Shown here one piece after another: positions 6,161-12,517 of a stretch of 12,517 nt of DNA. Both the position numbers and the translations under genes were made by a program. Origin of the DNA: Promethearchaeota archaeon (lineage in GTDB: Archaea > Asgardarchaeota > Lokiarchaeia > Sigynarchaeales > SOKP01). The stretch spans positions 1 to 12,517 of the forward strand of contig JAEOTW010000284.1 of NCBI GenBank assembly GCA_016839655.1, in the 5' to 3' direction. Under the pieces are notes generated by a model that worked only from the letters and a program-made list of their open reading frames with translations, was not told the DNA's origin and made no database searches. The first letter of the stretch is position 1. Every line of letters starts with the position of its first letter.

Positions 6161-7468
6161 TCAAGGAGCTTTCCTGAGCATAGTTCTTGGGAACGGAATG
6201 GCATCTTTTATGTTATCTATTCCACAAAGCCACATAATGACTCTTTCAACACCAACTCCATAACCAGAATGAGGTACACTACCATACTTTCTTAGTTCAA
6301 AATACCAATCATAATTTTTTGGGTCTTCTCCGTCCGCTTCTAGTCTTTTTATCATATTATCAACTAATAAGCTTCTTTCTGAACCACCTACGATTTCACA
6401 GTACCCTTCTGGAGCTAACATATCAAAACATAAAGCTTCCTTAGGATTTTCATTGCTAGGGGGTTTATAAAATCCCATGATTTCAGTAGGATAATGTGTG
6501 ACAACTACGGGTACTTTGAAATGATCTGCTATTTTGGCTTCTTCAAGAGTTCTTAAATCCTTCCCCCAAGGAACATTCATTTTATATTTTGAATTAAGAA
6601 TTTCTAATGCTTCGGAGTATTTGATAGTAGGATATTCTGCTTCTGCATAATGTTCTAACAAGTTAATATCTCTCTCTAAAATTTCTAACTCTTTTTTATT
6701 ATCCTCTAATACTTTTTTCACAATGAATCTAATCTCATCTTTAGCAACTTCAGTAACCTCATCAAGTTGCATCCAAGCAGCTTCCATTTCTGCCATCCAA
6801 AATTCTGCTAAATGTCTTGAAGTTTTTGATTTTTCTGCTCTAAAGGTTGGGCCCATATTATAGATTTTTCCTAATGAAAAAATACCTGCTTCCGCATATA
6901 ATTGCCAAGTTTGGGAGAGATATGTAATATCATCAAAATATTTAACCTCAAAAAGAGTAGCACCTCCCTCAGATTGGCTTGGTTGGAAAATGGGCGCATC
7001 AAATTCATAATACCCATGACTTCTAAAAAATTCATGAATTGCTCCTACAACTGTATGCCGTATTTTTAATACAGCATTCAATTTTCTTGATCTAATCCAT
7101 AGATGCCTATTATCATAGAGAAGTTCAGGAGATTGATGTTCAGTAATGGGAAATGGATCTGCTATTTGAACAACTTCTAAATTAGATACAGAGACTTCAT
7201 AACCGGTTGGAGCTCTATTATCCTCCTTAAGGGTTCCCGAAATTTTTACTGAAGATTCAATTGTTAACTTTTCAGCAGATTCAAATACCTCTGGGTTCTT
7301 TTCTTTTGAGATTACACATTGTATTATATCTGATTCATCTCTAAGAACTATAAATACAAATTTATTTGATTTTCTTTCTCTATATATCCACCCTCTTAGA
7401 TTTACCTGGGGAGATCCCTTTTTGAGAGCTTCTTCAATTGTAGTATGTGTTGATTCTTTCATCTTCAT
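6161..7468 (-). CDS. asnS: asparaginyl-tRNA synthetase, archaeal type
   Basis: A class IIb synthetase that charges tRNA-Asn with asparagine. Residues about 20-105 are the OB-fold anticodon-binding domain (VNLRGWIYRERKSNKFVFIVLRD). Motif 2 is PTFRAEKSKTSRHLAEFWMAEME (about 207-229), with the RHLAEFW string that separates AsnRS from AspRS (AspRS usually has RHLNEF). Motif 3 is GYGVGVERVIMWLCGI followed by DAIPFPR (402-428). SEGGATLFEV (166-175) is the substrate-side loop. The length (435) fits archaeal AsnRS, and the OB domain is intact, unlike the shortened AsnRS paralogues that act as asparagine synthetases. ATG 7468 is taken; the third codon is also ATG. It lies upstream of gatA and gatB on the same strand, an informative pairing because GatCAB offers the alternative route to Asn-tRNA. 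Confidence 0.93.
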   Translation of the reverse strand: MKMKESTHTTIEEALKKGSPQVNLRGWIYRERKSNKFVFIVLRDESDIIQCVISKEKNPEVFESAEKLTIESSVKISGTLKEDNRAPTGYEVSVSNLEVVQIADPFPITEHQSPELLYDNRHLWIRSRKLNAVLKIRHTVVGAIHEFFRSHGYYEFDAPIFQPSQSEGGATLFEVKYFDDITYLSQTWQLYAEAGIFSLGKIYNMGPTFRAEKSKTSRHLAEFWMAEMEAAWMQLDEVTEVAKDEIRFIVKKVLEDNKKELEILERDINLLEHYAEAEYPTIKYSEALEILNSKYKMNVPWGKDLRTLEEAKIADHFKVPVVVTHYPTEIMGFYKPPSNENPKEALCFDMLAPEGYCEIVGGSERSLLVDNMIKRLEADGEDPKNYDWYFELRKYGSVPHSGYGVGVERVIMWLCGIDNIKDAIPFPRTMLRKAP

Positions 7469-7490
7469 ATTAAATAGTAAGTTTAAAAAT

Positions 7491-7503
7491 AATATGTCAT
7501 ATT
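7491..7503 (-). promoter_or_regulatory. dyad / TATA-like element upstream of asnS
   Basis: AATATG-T-CATATT is a perfect 6-bp dyad around one base, 23-35 nt before the asnS ATG, the position of a TATA box for a leaderless transcript. It may be the core promoter (minus-strand ACATATTATT) and its symmetry may be incidental. Confidence 0.3.
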
Positions 7504-7602
7504 TAGTTATCGAATTCTAAAAAATTTGACTGAATTATTAAATATTCAGAAATTACTTTTAGTAAGAAATGAAGAAGAATTTCATAATAAGGACTTTTTG
7601 AA

Positions 7603-8361
7603 ATGAAACATAAAATAGATGTTTTGGAATATATCGATGCTAGACACTATGATAAAAAGATGGAAAGCCGGAAAAGGAGTAAAGACATTCCTTTTTACAT
7701 AAATAAAGTGAAAGAATATAGATCTCCCATCCTTGAATTAGCTTGTGGAACAGGAAGGGTGACGATTCCAATCGCACAAAAGGGAATATCAATAACCGGA
7801 TTAGATCTTTTAAATACAATGCTAAAAGAAGCAAGAAGAAAATCGAAGGAAACTGGTGTAAAAATCGAATGGATCGAAGGAGACATGACAGATTTTGATT
7901 TAAATAAAAAATTTAATCTTATTTTAATTCCGGGATGTGCCTTCAACGCGCTATTAGATATTGAGAGTATTGAAAAATGTCTAACATGTGTAAAAAAACA
8001 TCTTGAACCCAATGCAGGTTTCCTATTTGATGTTTTTAACCCTAATCTAAACATTTTAGCAAGAGATCCATCAAAAACCTACCCCAACGCCGAATATCAG
8101 GATCCTGATGGAAGAGGGTTAGTCACTGTAAGTGAAAGTACAAGATATGACAAAGCTAGCCAAATTCTTTATACAACTTTATCATATTCCATAGCAGGTA
8201 AAACTATTAGCAATGAATTAATACTAAGAATATTCTTTCCAAAAGAGTTAGATGCTTTGCTCAAATATAATGGATTCAAAATCAATGCTAAATTTGGAGA
8301 TTTTGATCAAACTCCTTTTACTTCTGATTCAAGACGACAGATCTTCGTTTGTGAAGTTTGA
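7603..8361 (+). CDS. class I SAM-dependent methyltransferase
   Basis: A 252-residue cytoplasmic methyltransferase of the Methyltransf_25 type. Motif I is ILELACGTGRVTIPIA (residues 43-58), motif II the acidic GLDLLNTML (66-74, Asp68 expected to hold the SAM ribose), motif III GDMTDFDL (93-100), and motif IV NLILIPGCAFNAL (105-117). The C-terminal half, with VFNPN and the closing YNGFKINAKFGDFDQTPFTSDSRRQIFVCEV, matches a group of small-molecule methyltransferases whose substrates are mostly unknown. The substrate cannot be deduced here. ATG 7603 has a weak AAGGA about ten bases upstream. The gene is divergent from asnS (134-nt spacer) and converges on the CofE-like gene with only 13 nt between stops. 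Confidence 0.85.
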   Translation: MKHKIDVLEYIDARHYDKKMESRKRSKDIPFYINKVKEYRSPILELACGTGRVTIPIAQKGISITGLDLLNTMLKEARRKSKETGVKIEWIEGDMTDFDLNKKFNLILIPGCAFNALLDIESIEKCLTCVKKHLEPNAGFLFDVFNPNLNILARDPSKTYPNAEYQDPDGRGLVTVSESTRYDKASQILYTTLSYSIAGKTISNELILRIFFPKELDALLKYNGFKINAKFGDFDQTPFTSDSRRQIFVCEV

Positions 8362-8374
8362 TCCTTAACAAAAT

Positions 8375-9160
8375 TTAATCTTCTTTTTGTTTTTTGAGTA
8401 GATATTTAGAGAATATATTCATATAGAGACATTCTTCGGGAAGCATTTCTGGTGTTAGTTGAGGATTTGCCGTAAATTCGACTTTACTATTCCTTATTAT
8501 TACAATAGGTGTTTGTTGATCAGCTTCACTTAAAAGAAATTGAGCTGCACTCGCAAGATCATCTGCCACAGCTCTCATGGTTATCTCCATTGGTCTATTA
8601 AAAAGATCTGGTTGACCTCGAAGATCTTCAATAGGTTCAAATCCTGCTGTACCTATAGCTATTCCGATAGTTCCTTTCCTTAATGGTTGGACTCTTGAAT
8701 CAGCAATTATTACTCCAAAATTATCTATTGCAAACTCAGCTCTCATTTTTTCCCAATAATCCCAAACAACTTCTTTTAGATTCCTTGGTAAGAGTACTAC
8801 ATTTCCAGCACCAGCATTAGATTGATCAATCCCTGCATTAGCGATGAGAAAATCATTAACTTTTGCAAGTATCACATGCGTCATACCTCCTAGAATCATG
8901 GAAGCTTCTTGTAATATCAATTCTACATATCTTTCATCCATATCATATTTTTTCGCTAATTTTTTTGCTCGTTCAGAGACTTTTTTGATATCAGATAAAT
9001 TTATAACTCTACCTTGCGATGTAGCTACTACTTTCTCTGCAATAACAATTATATCTCCTTCTACTAGGATTTTTCCTTGATCCTTAATATTTTGAACTAT
9101 AATCTCTAATAAGGGATCGTGCTTTTTGATGAGAGGAAGTCGAATTGAAAATAATTCCAT
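8375..9160 (-). CDS. CofE-family coenzyme F420-0:glutamate ligase-like protein
   Basis: CofE enzymes add glutamate(s) to F420-0 using GTP and divalent metals. This 261-residue protein has the family outline: GDIIVIAEKVVATSQGRV (residues 35-52, compare the usual GDxxVxxxKxxSKAEGR), IANAGIDQSN (106-115, metal-binding Asp), an acidic strand with ADSRVQPLRKGTIGIAIGTAGFEPIEDLRGQPDLF (153-187), and AVADDLASAAQFLL (197-210). The central motif differs from the common SDTFGRPWR-G and DYRGxxDxYG forms, so it may be a paralogue with a changed substrate rather than cofE itself, and I leave the symbol blank. ATG 9160 has a TATA-like box about 25 nt upstream and no Shine-Dalgarno, suggesting a leaderless message. 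T-rich codons near its end (8381-8396) could also terminate the converging methyltransferase transcript. Confidence 0.85.
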   Translation of the reverse strand: MELFSIRLPLIKKHDPLLEIIVQNIKDQGKILVEGDIIVIAEKVVATSQGRVINLSDIKKVSERAKKLAKKYDMDERYVELILQEASMILGGMTHVILAKVNDFLIANAGIDQSNAGAGNVVLLPRNLKEVVWDYWEKMRAEFAIDNFGVIIADSRVQPLRKGTIGIAIGTAGFEPIEDLRGQPDLFNRPMEITMRAVADDLASAAQFLLSEADQQTPIVIIRNSKVEFTANPQLTPEMLPEECLYMNIFSKYLLKKQKED

Positions 9161-9180
9161 AGCACATAATAGAATATAAC

Positions 9181-9190
9181 TTATTATAAA
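9181..9190 (-). promoter_or_regulatory. TATA box of the CofE-like gene (leaderless)
   Basis: The minus strand reads TTTATAATAA, centred about 25 nt before the ATG at 9160. That places transcription start at the start codon, which agrees with the lack of a Shine-Dalgarno. Confidence 0.45.
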
Positions 9191-9264
9191 TCAATTATCA
9201 TCTTTTTAGGAATATAAAAAATGGACTATAAAATCCTTATATAAATTATAATGGCTAGCCTTTC

Positions 9265-9289
9265 TTGTAGAGAAAATCAAATTCTACAA
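9265..9289. promoter_or_regulatory. dyad TTGTAGA-N11-TCTACAA, candidate operator
   Basis: Perfect 7-bp inverted arms (9265-9271 and 9283-9289) lie 11 nt apart and end just before the TATA-like element of the beta-lactamase-family gene. The spacing places the arm centres about 18 nt apart, which could suit a dimeric DNA-binding regulator. The arms contain G/C, so they are less likely than pure A/T symmetry to be chance. Confidence 0.35.
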
Positions 9290-9290
9290 A

Positions 9291-9300
9291 AATATATTAA
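9291..9300 (+). promoter_or_regulatory. TATA-like box of the beta-lactamase-family gene
   Basis: AATATATTAA is centred about 31 nt before the GTG start at 9327. A second strong TATA-like tract (9236-9250) lies farther upstream and could drive a longer leader. Confidence 0.35.
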
Positions 9301-9326
9301 AATTTAGTTTAAAAATGTGATAGAAA

Positions 9327-10643
9327 GTGTATAATAAAAGATTTAATTTATTTATACTACTAATCCTCTCATCTTTAGTTGTTATATGTCCTTGTTTTAC
9401 AATGGCTTATACAAGTCAAACTGAAAGTGTCCGTCCATTTAATCCCCGAATAGATGACTATATTCATGATAAAATGCTACAGTTTTACATCCCTTCAGTT
9501 GCTACTGCTGTAGTGAGAAATGACTCCATTATTTGGGCAAAAGGTTTTGGGTTACAAAATGATCCTCAAACCATTTACATGACAGGTTCTGTTACAAAAA
9601 CCTTTACAGCAACGGCTATTTTCCAGATTTATGAACAGGGATTGATCCAATTAGATGACGATGCTAATCTCTATTTACCATTTTCATTAAGACATCCCAA
9701 TTATAATAACACTCCTATTACGATCGAAATGTTACTCAATCACTATTCGGGATTAAATAAGGATAATGATCCATATATTTGGGGGACAGCGGCAGATGGT
9801 GTTTCAAGATTAGGATTAGAAAATCCATATGATTGGTTACCCTTTCCTTATTGGATAGAAGAACATCTTACTCCTAATGGCTCTCTTTATATTCCAGAAG
9901 CTTGGACTCCTTATGAACCTGGAACAACGCGACATTATTCAAATATTGGTTATAATGTGTTAGGTTACATCTTGGAATTAGTCACAGGGAAACCAATATG
10001 GGATTATATTCAAGATCATATTCTTGACCCTCTTGATATGCTTAGCACTGGTTTTAATTTTACAAAATTTGATGAAATCCAATTAGCAAAACCACACATT
10101 TACCAATTTGAATTGGATCCTAGTTCAACGGGGGATAAAGCTTATCCTCATTATAATTACTTAGGATACGCATCCGGAGCAATACGATCTAATGTGTATG
10201 ATTTGGCAAGATTTCTATTAGTACATTTACATAATGGAATTTCAAAAGGAGTTCGCATCTTGGAAGAACCAACTATACAATTAATGCATCAAATGCAAGC
10301 TTCTTGGATAGATGGCCAAGGGGGATTAGTAGATTGGAGTGGCTGGGGTGGTACAGAAGGAGATGTTTGGGGATTTCATGCAAAAGCATACGGCACCTAC
10401 TACGATACCGTTACAGTTCCCTATGCGGTAATAACGTTAATAAATCAGGGACATGATGATGCAAGAAATGCTTGTTTTGAAATTACTTCAAAACTCCAAG
10501 AATATGTTCATATCTACGATGCAAATTTTCCCAATAATATTAATGATTTTATGTCTATAGTTTTTATTTCTAGTTTTCCTGTGTTTTTAGGAGTTAGTCT
10601 TGTTCTAATATTTGGTCTAAAGCAGAAGAATGTGAGAAATTAA
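9327..10643 (+). CDS. membrane-anchored serine beta-lactamase-family hydrolase
   Basis: A 438-residue member of the class C beta-lactamase / penicillin-binding / esterase superfamily (Pfam Beta-lactamase type), predicted to act outside the cell. An N-terminal signal or anchor (residues 1-28) precedes the domain. The nucleophile motif is S88-V-T-K91 in TGSVTKTFTATAIFQ, and the second motif is Y204-S-N206 in HYSNIGYNVLG. SGAIRSNVYDLARFL (283-297) is also typical. The usual third HxG motif is not obvious: the matching place reads GWGGTEGDVWG (about 339-349) with Trp where His is common. A C-terminal hydrophobic helix (about 408-430) followed by KQKNVRN anchors the enzyme with its tail inside. 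In archaea this family contains peptidases and esterases of unknown substrate, and antibiotic resistance should not be assumed. The start is GTG 9327, since the upstream ATG at 9315 meets a stop at once. Confidence 0.85.
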   Translation: MYNKRFNLFILLILSSLVVICPCFTMAYTSQTESVRPFNPRIDDYIHDKMLQFYIPSVATAVVRNDSIIWAKGFGLQNDPQTIYMTGSVTKTFTATAIFQIYEQGLIQLDDDANLYLPFSLRHPNYNNTPITIEMLLNHYSGLNKDNDPYIWGTAADGVSRLGLENPYDWLPFPYWIEEHLTPNGSLYIPEAWTPYEPGTTRHYSNIGYNVLGYILELVTGKPIWDYIQDHILDPLDMLSTGFNFTKFDEIQLAKPHIYQFELDPSSTGDKAYPHYNYLGYASGAIRSNVYDLARFLLVHLHNGISKGVRILEEPTIQLMHQMQASWIDGQGGLVDWSGWGGTEGDVWGFHAKAYGTYYDTVTVPYAVITLINQGHDDARNACFEITSKLQEYVHIYDANFPNNINDFMSIVFISSFPVFLGVSLVLIFGLKQKNVRN

Positions 10644-10670
10644 TCTATAAACCTAAAATTCATTAGTAAA

Positions 10671-10683
10671 TATAAATTTAAAA
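10671..10683 (+). promoter_or_regulatory. TATA-like box of the DHPS-family gene
   Basis: TATAAATTTAAAA is centred about 33 nt before the ATG at 10710 inside a 66-nt spacer, giving the gene its own promoter with a leader of only a few bases. No Shine-Dalgarno is seen. Confidence 0.4.
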
Positions 10684-10709
10684 CATTTTTTTCATTTATT
10701 AGATAACCT

Positions 10710-11573
10710 ATGAGTAAAATTTATACAAAATTATATGATTTTCTAGAAATAGGTGATGACTTACCCGCTGTGATAATGGGTGTCATAAATTTAAGTCCTG
10801 AATCATTTTATAAAGGCTCTGTTTATGTAGAACCTAAAAAAATCAGAGACGCTGCTTCTGAAATGGTAAAAAATGGAGCTCAGGTTCTAGATCTTGGTGG
10901 ACGTTCTACAGCTCCTTGGTCTGAAAAAATTACAATTGAGGAAGAAATTGAACGAATGAAGATTGCCATAGGAACTGTGTGTGAAATTATACCAAATAAC
11001 ATAATAATATCTGTGGATACACAATACCGTAAAGTTGCTGAAGCAGCATTTGAGATTGCTACTTTAGCAAATAAAAAAATTATCATTAATGATGTAAGTT
11101 GCCTAAAATCTGATCGATCTTTAGCAGATTTTGTGATTGAAAAGGAACTTCCAATTATTATTATGGCATCTAAAAAAACTCCTGGAGATCTATGTACTAT
11201 TGATGAAATTATAGGTGAGTTTAAAAGTACTATTGGAAATCTAAAGAACAAGGGCTTTGATGAAAATAAGATAATATTAGACCCAGGAATAGGTCATTGG
11301 ATTGAAGAAAAAACACATATTTATGATTTAAAGATAATAGCGAATCTACAGAAACTAAAAAATTTGAATAGAGCAATATTAGTAGCCATTTCAAGAAAAT
11401 CCTTTATTGGTACAACCCTAAATATTCCCGATCCAGAAGAAAGATTAAATGGTACTCTGTCTGCAACAGCAATAGCAGTCTTTAATGGTGCTCATATAGT
11501 TCGAACACATGATGTGAACCCCCAACTTATAGAAATAGTAAAAATGGCAGAAGAAATAAGAAAAAACAGATAA
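10710..11573 (+). CDS. dihydropteroate synthase-family (pterin-binding) protein
   Basis: A 287-residue TIM-barrel protein of the DHPS family, which joins a pterin pyrophosphate to p-aminobenzoate in folate synthesis. Motifs in order: MGVINLSPESF (23-33), LDLGGRSTAPW (60-70), ISVDT (100-104), INDVS (126-130), ILDPGIGHW (189-197), RKSFIG (229-234), ERLNGTLSATAIAVFNGAHIVRTHDV (244-269). The Lys of RKS and the R-x-HD pair that bind pterin pyrophosphate are kept. Differences from bacterial FolP include SFYKGS for SFSDGG, GGRSTAPW for GGESTRPG, and MASKKTPGD for the HMRGTP region. Archaeal members may act in folate or methanopterin synthesis, or on another pterin; the exact role is open. It is followed by a structured intergenic region and gyrB. 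Confidence 0.85.
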   Translation: MSKIYTKLYDFLEIGDDLPAVIMGVINLSPESFYKGSVYVEPKKIRDAASEMVKNGAQVLDLGGRSTAPWSEKITIEEEIERMKIAIGTVCEIIPNNIIISVDTQYRKVAEAAFEIATLANKKIIINDVSCLKSDRSLADFVIEKELPIIIMASKKTPGDLCTIDEIIGEFKSTIGNLKNKGFDENKIILDPGIGHWIEEKTHIYDLKIIANLQKLKNLNRAILVAISRKSFIGTTLNIPDPEERLNGTLSATAIAVFNGAHIVRTHDVNPQLIEIVKMAEEIRKNR

Positions 11574-11587
11574 AAATCGATATTTTT
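11572..11587 (+). terminator. short hairpin over the DHPS-family stop codon
   Basis: AAAAAT (11572-11577) and ATTTTT (11582-11587) form a 6-bp stem with loop CGAT, overlapping the TAA at 11571-11573 and supplying a T5 tract. It may end the DHPS-family transcript together with the larger inverted repeat downstream. Confidence 0.35.
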
Positions 11588-11859
11588 GTATAAAAATTAG
11601 TATTAAATTCTAAGCTTGAATTTTTGAGAACTTTAATACTATTTAGTATTCTAAATATATAGCTGATTTGATAATCCAATTCTTTTAAATAATCTATAAT
11701 GTACCAGATTTACCCCTTCTGAATGTTGAAAAATTGTTGAAAAAATCCACATATATTTAAAAGTGTGAGCTTCCTTATCTTATATGTATATCGATAAAAT
11801 ATCGTGGTATTTTGAATATTTTTATGATAACAAATTAAATTATAAAAGCTTGTTCTCTC
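11574..11859. other. 286-nt intergenic region upstream of gyrB
   Basis: No credible ORF is seen here. Besides the hairpins described separately, it holds a near-perfect tandem 11-bp repeat of GTTGAAAAATT (11725-11746), a TATA-like ATATATTTAAAA (11751-11762) that would give a gyrB leader of about 80 nt, and a small dyad CGATA-AAA-TATCG (11792-11804). It probably contains both the DHPS-family terminator and the gyrB promoter. Confidence 0.4.
11598..11650. repeat. alternative-pairing inverted repeats between folP-like gene and gyrB
   Basis: TAGTATTAAA (11598-11607) and TTTAATACTA (11632-11641) are perfect 10-bp inverted arms, and TTCT/AGAA (11608-11611, 11627-11630) extends the stem with one bulged C. 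The right arm can instead pair with AGTATT (11645-11650) through AATACT (11635-11640) across a 4-nt loop, so two mutually exclusive hairpins are possible. TTAGTATT occurs as a direct repeat at 11597-11604 and 11643-11650. Confidence 0.45.
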
Positions 11860-12517
11860 ATGGTTGATAAACCCACTAGTCAAGATTCTTATGATGCAGA
11901 CGATATTAAAGTTTTGAAAGGTCTGGAAGGAGTTAGGAAGAGACCAGCAATGTATATTGGTTCTACAGGTAAAACTGGTCTCCACCATCTCATTTTTGAA
12001 GTTTTGGATAATTCTGTTGACGAAGCGATGGGGGGGTACGCTGATGAGATAAAAGTTACTCTCCATAAAGACAATTCAGTTCAAGTACATGATAATGGAA
12101 GAGGGATTCCAATTGATATTCATCCAGAATTTAAGAAACCTGCTCTTGAAGTGATTATGGAGCATTTGCATTCTGGAGGCAAATTCGACAGTAAAAGTTA
12201 TAAAATTTCTGGTGGTCTACATGGTGTTGGATTATCAGTTGTTAATGCATTAACCGATTGGATGAATGTTGAAGTTTGTCGAGATGGAAAATATTACACA
12301 CAAAAGTTTTCTAAAGGGAAAAAAGCATCAGAACCCGAAGTTAAAGAAGTTATATCAAAAGAATCTTACACTAAAATAACCTTTTACCCTGACAAAGAGA
12401 TTTTTGAATTCGATCCAAATGAACCTATTTTTAATGAGCATACAATAAGTTCAAGAATGCGAGAACTTGCATTTCTTACTCCACATACAAGATTTGAAAT
12501 TCATGATAAATTTAACG
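11860..12517 (+). CDS. gyrB: DNA gyrase subunit B, N-terminal part (partial)
   Basis: The ATG at 11860-11862 opens a frame that runs uninterrupted to the window edge (219 complete codons). It encodes the GHKL ATPase domain of gyrase B, which powers negative supercoiling together with GyrA. Visible motifs are VLKGLEGVRKRPAMYIGSTG (residues 18-37), the ATP/Mg site EVLDNSVDEAMGG (47-59; Glu47 is the expected general base and Asn51 the Mg ligand), DNGRGIP (78-84), and the ATP-lid LHSGGKF...YKISGGLHGVGLSVVNAL (103-131). The canonical lid has LHAGGKF and GVGASVVNAL, so it is a slightly divergent but apparently functional copy. There is no Shine-Dalgarno. ParE is the closest alternative and cannot be fully excluded without the C-terminus. 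Archaeal gyrases are understood to derive from bacteria. Confidence 0.92.
   Translation, partial: MVDKPTSQDSYDADDIKVLKGLEGVRKRPAMYIGSTGKTGLHHLIFEVLDNSVDEAMGGYADEIKVTLHKDNSVQVHDNGRGIPIDIHPEFKKPALEVIMEHLHSGGKFDSKSYKISGGLHGVGLSVVNALTDWMNVEVCRDGKYYTQKFSKGKKASEPEVKEVISKESYTKITFYPDKEIFEFDPNEPIFNEHTISSRMRELAFLTPHTRFEIHDKFN

Noticed and set aside
7569..7601. Ten-codon upstream ORF (MKKNFIIRTF) before the methyltransferase
   Set aside because: It ends one base before the ATG at 7603 and could in principle couple translation, but an ORF this short is expected by chance and there is no other support.
7640..8054. Minus-strand frames inside the methyltransferase gene
   Set aside because: The plus-strand frame carries ordered SAM-binding motifs, and the antisense products look like random hydrophobic/serine-rich sequence.
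10880..11251. 123-codon minus-strand frame inside the DHPS-family gene
   Set aside because: It is antisense to a gene with clear motifs and has no recognisable domain; it is a shadow frame.
11841..11848. TATAAAAG as the gyrB promoter
   Set aside because: It is centred only about 16 nt before the ATG, so transcription would begin inside the coding sequence; a TATA-like tract at 11751-11762 is better placed.
11710..12074. Minus-strand frames across the start of gyrB
   Set aside because: They are antisense to the strongly conserved GHKL ATPase region and have no domain of their own.
1..12517. CRISPR array, insertion sequence or integration site
   Set aside because: No regularly spaced repeats, transposase motifs, long terminal inverted repeats or tRNA-adjacent direct repeats were seen.

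Overview
The window is A+T-rich (roughly 30% G+C by eye) and looks archaeal. It carries a stand-alone Roadblock/LC7 protein, an archaeal-style asparaginyl-tRNA synthetase, a CofE-family (F420 glutamyl ligase-like) protein and a divergent pterin-binding synthase. Several genes have a TATA-like box about 25-35 nt before the start codon, which suggests leaderless or short-leader transcripts. A few others use a Shine-Dalgarno GAGGT. The proteins are rich in Lys, Ile and Asn. An Asgard archaeon (Lokiarchaeia-like) is my best guess, from the Roadblock gene and the overall composition. That placement is inference; no rRNA or other marker gene is present.

Layout. Positions 1-152 hold the 3' end of an unidentified plus-strand gene followed by a hairpin. 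Positions 291-2547 hold three minus-strand genes: a small helical protein with a TTG start, a four-helix membrane protein with a TTG start, and a GNAT acetyltransferase trailed by a possible 29-codon ORF and a terminator-like hairpin. A plus-strand Roadblock/LC7 gene (2690-3052) is divergent from the acetyltransferase. It converges on a minus-strand translation block, asnS - gatA - gatB (7468 down to 3086), in which gatA and gatB are separated by one base. A plus-strand SAM methyltransferase (7603-8361) is divergent from asnS and converges tightly on a CofE-like gene (8375-9160, minus). A divergent intergenic region with a clear dyad leads to a membrane-anchored serine beta-lactamase-family protein (9327-10643, plus). 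Next come a dihydropteroate synthase-family gene (10710-11573, plus) and, after a 286-nt structured intergenic region, the first 219 codons of gyrB (11860 to the window edge).

How the genes fit together. asnS, gatA and gatB all concern Asn/Gln-tRNA formation. GatA and GatB are two subunits of the GatCAB amidotransferase, and gatC is not in the window. CofE-like and FolP-like proteins belong to the F420 and folate/methanopterin cofactor worlds but are not in one operon. I found no CRISPR array, transposon, rRNA or tRNA. I see no clearly new multi-gene system. The points most worth a second look are the AsnRS/GatAB pairing, the divergent CofE and DHPS proteins, the altered beta-lactamase-family protein, a gyrase gene in an apparent archaeon, and several small inverted-repeat elements in the intergenic regions.
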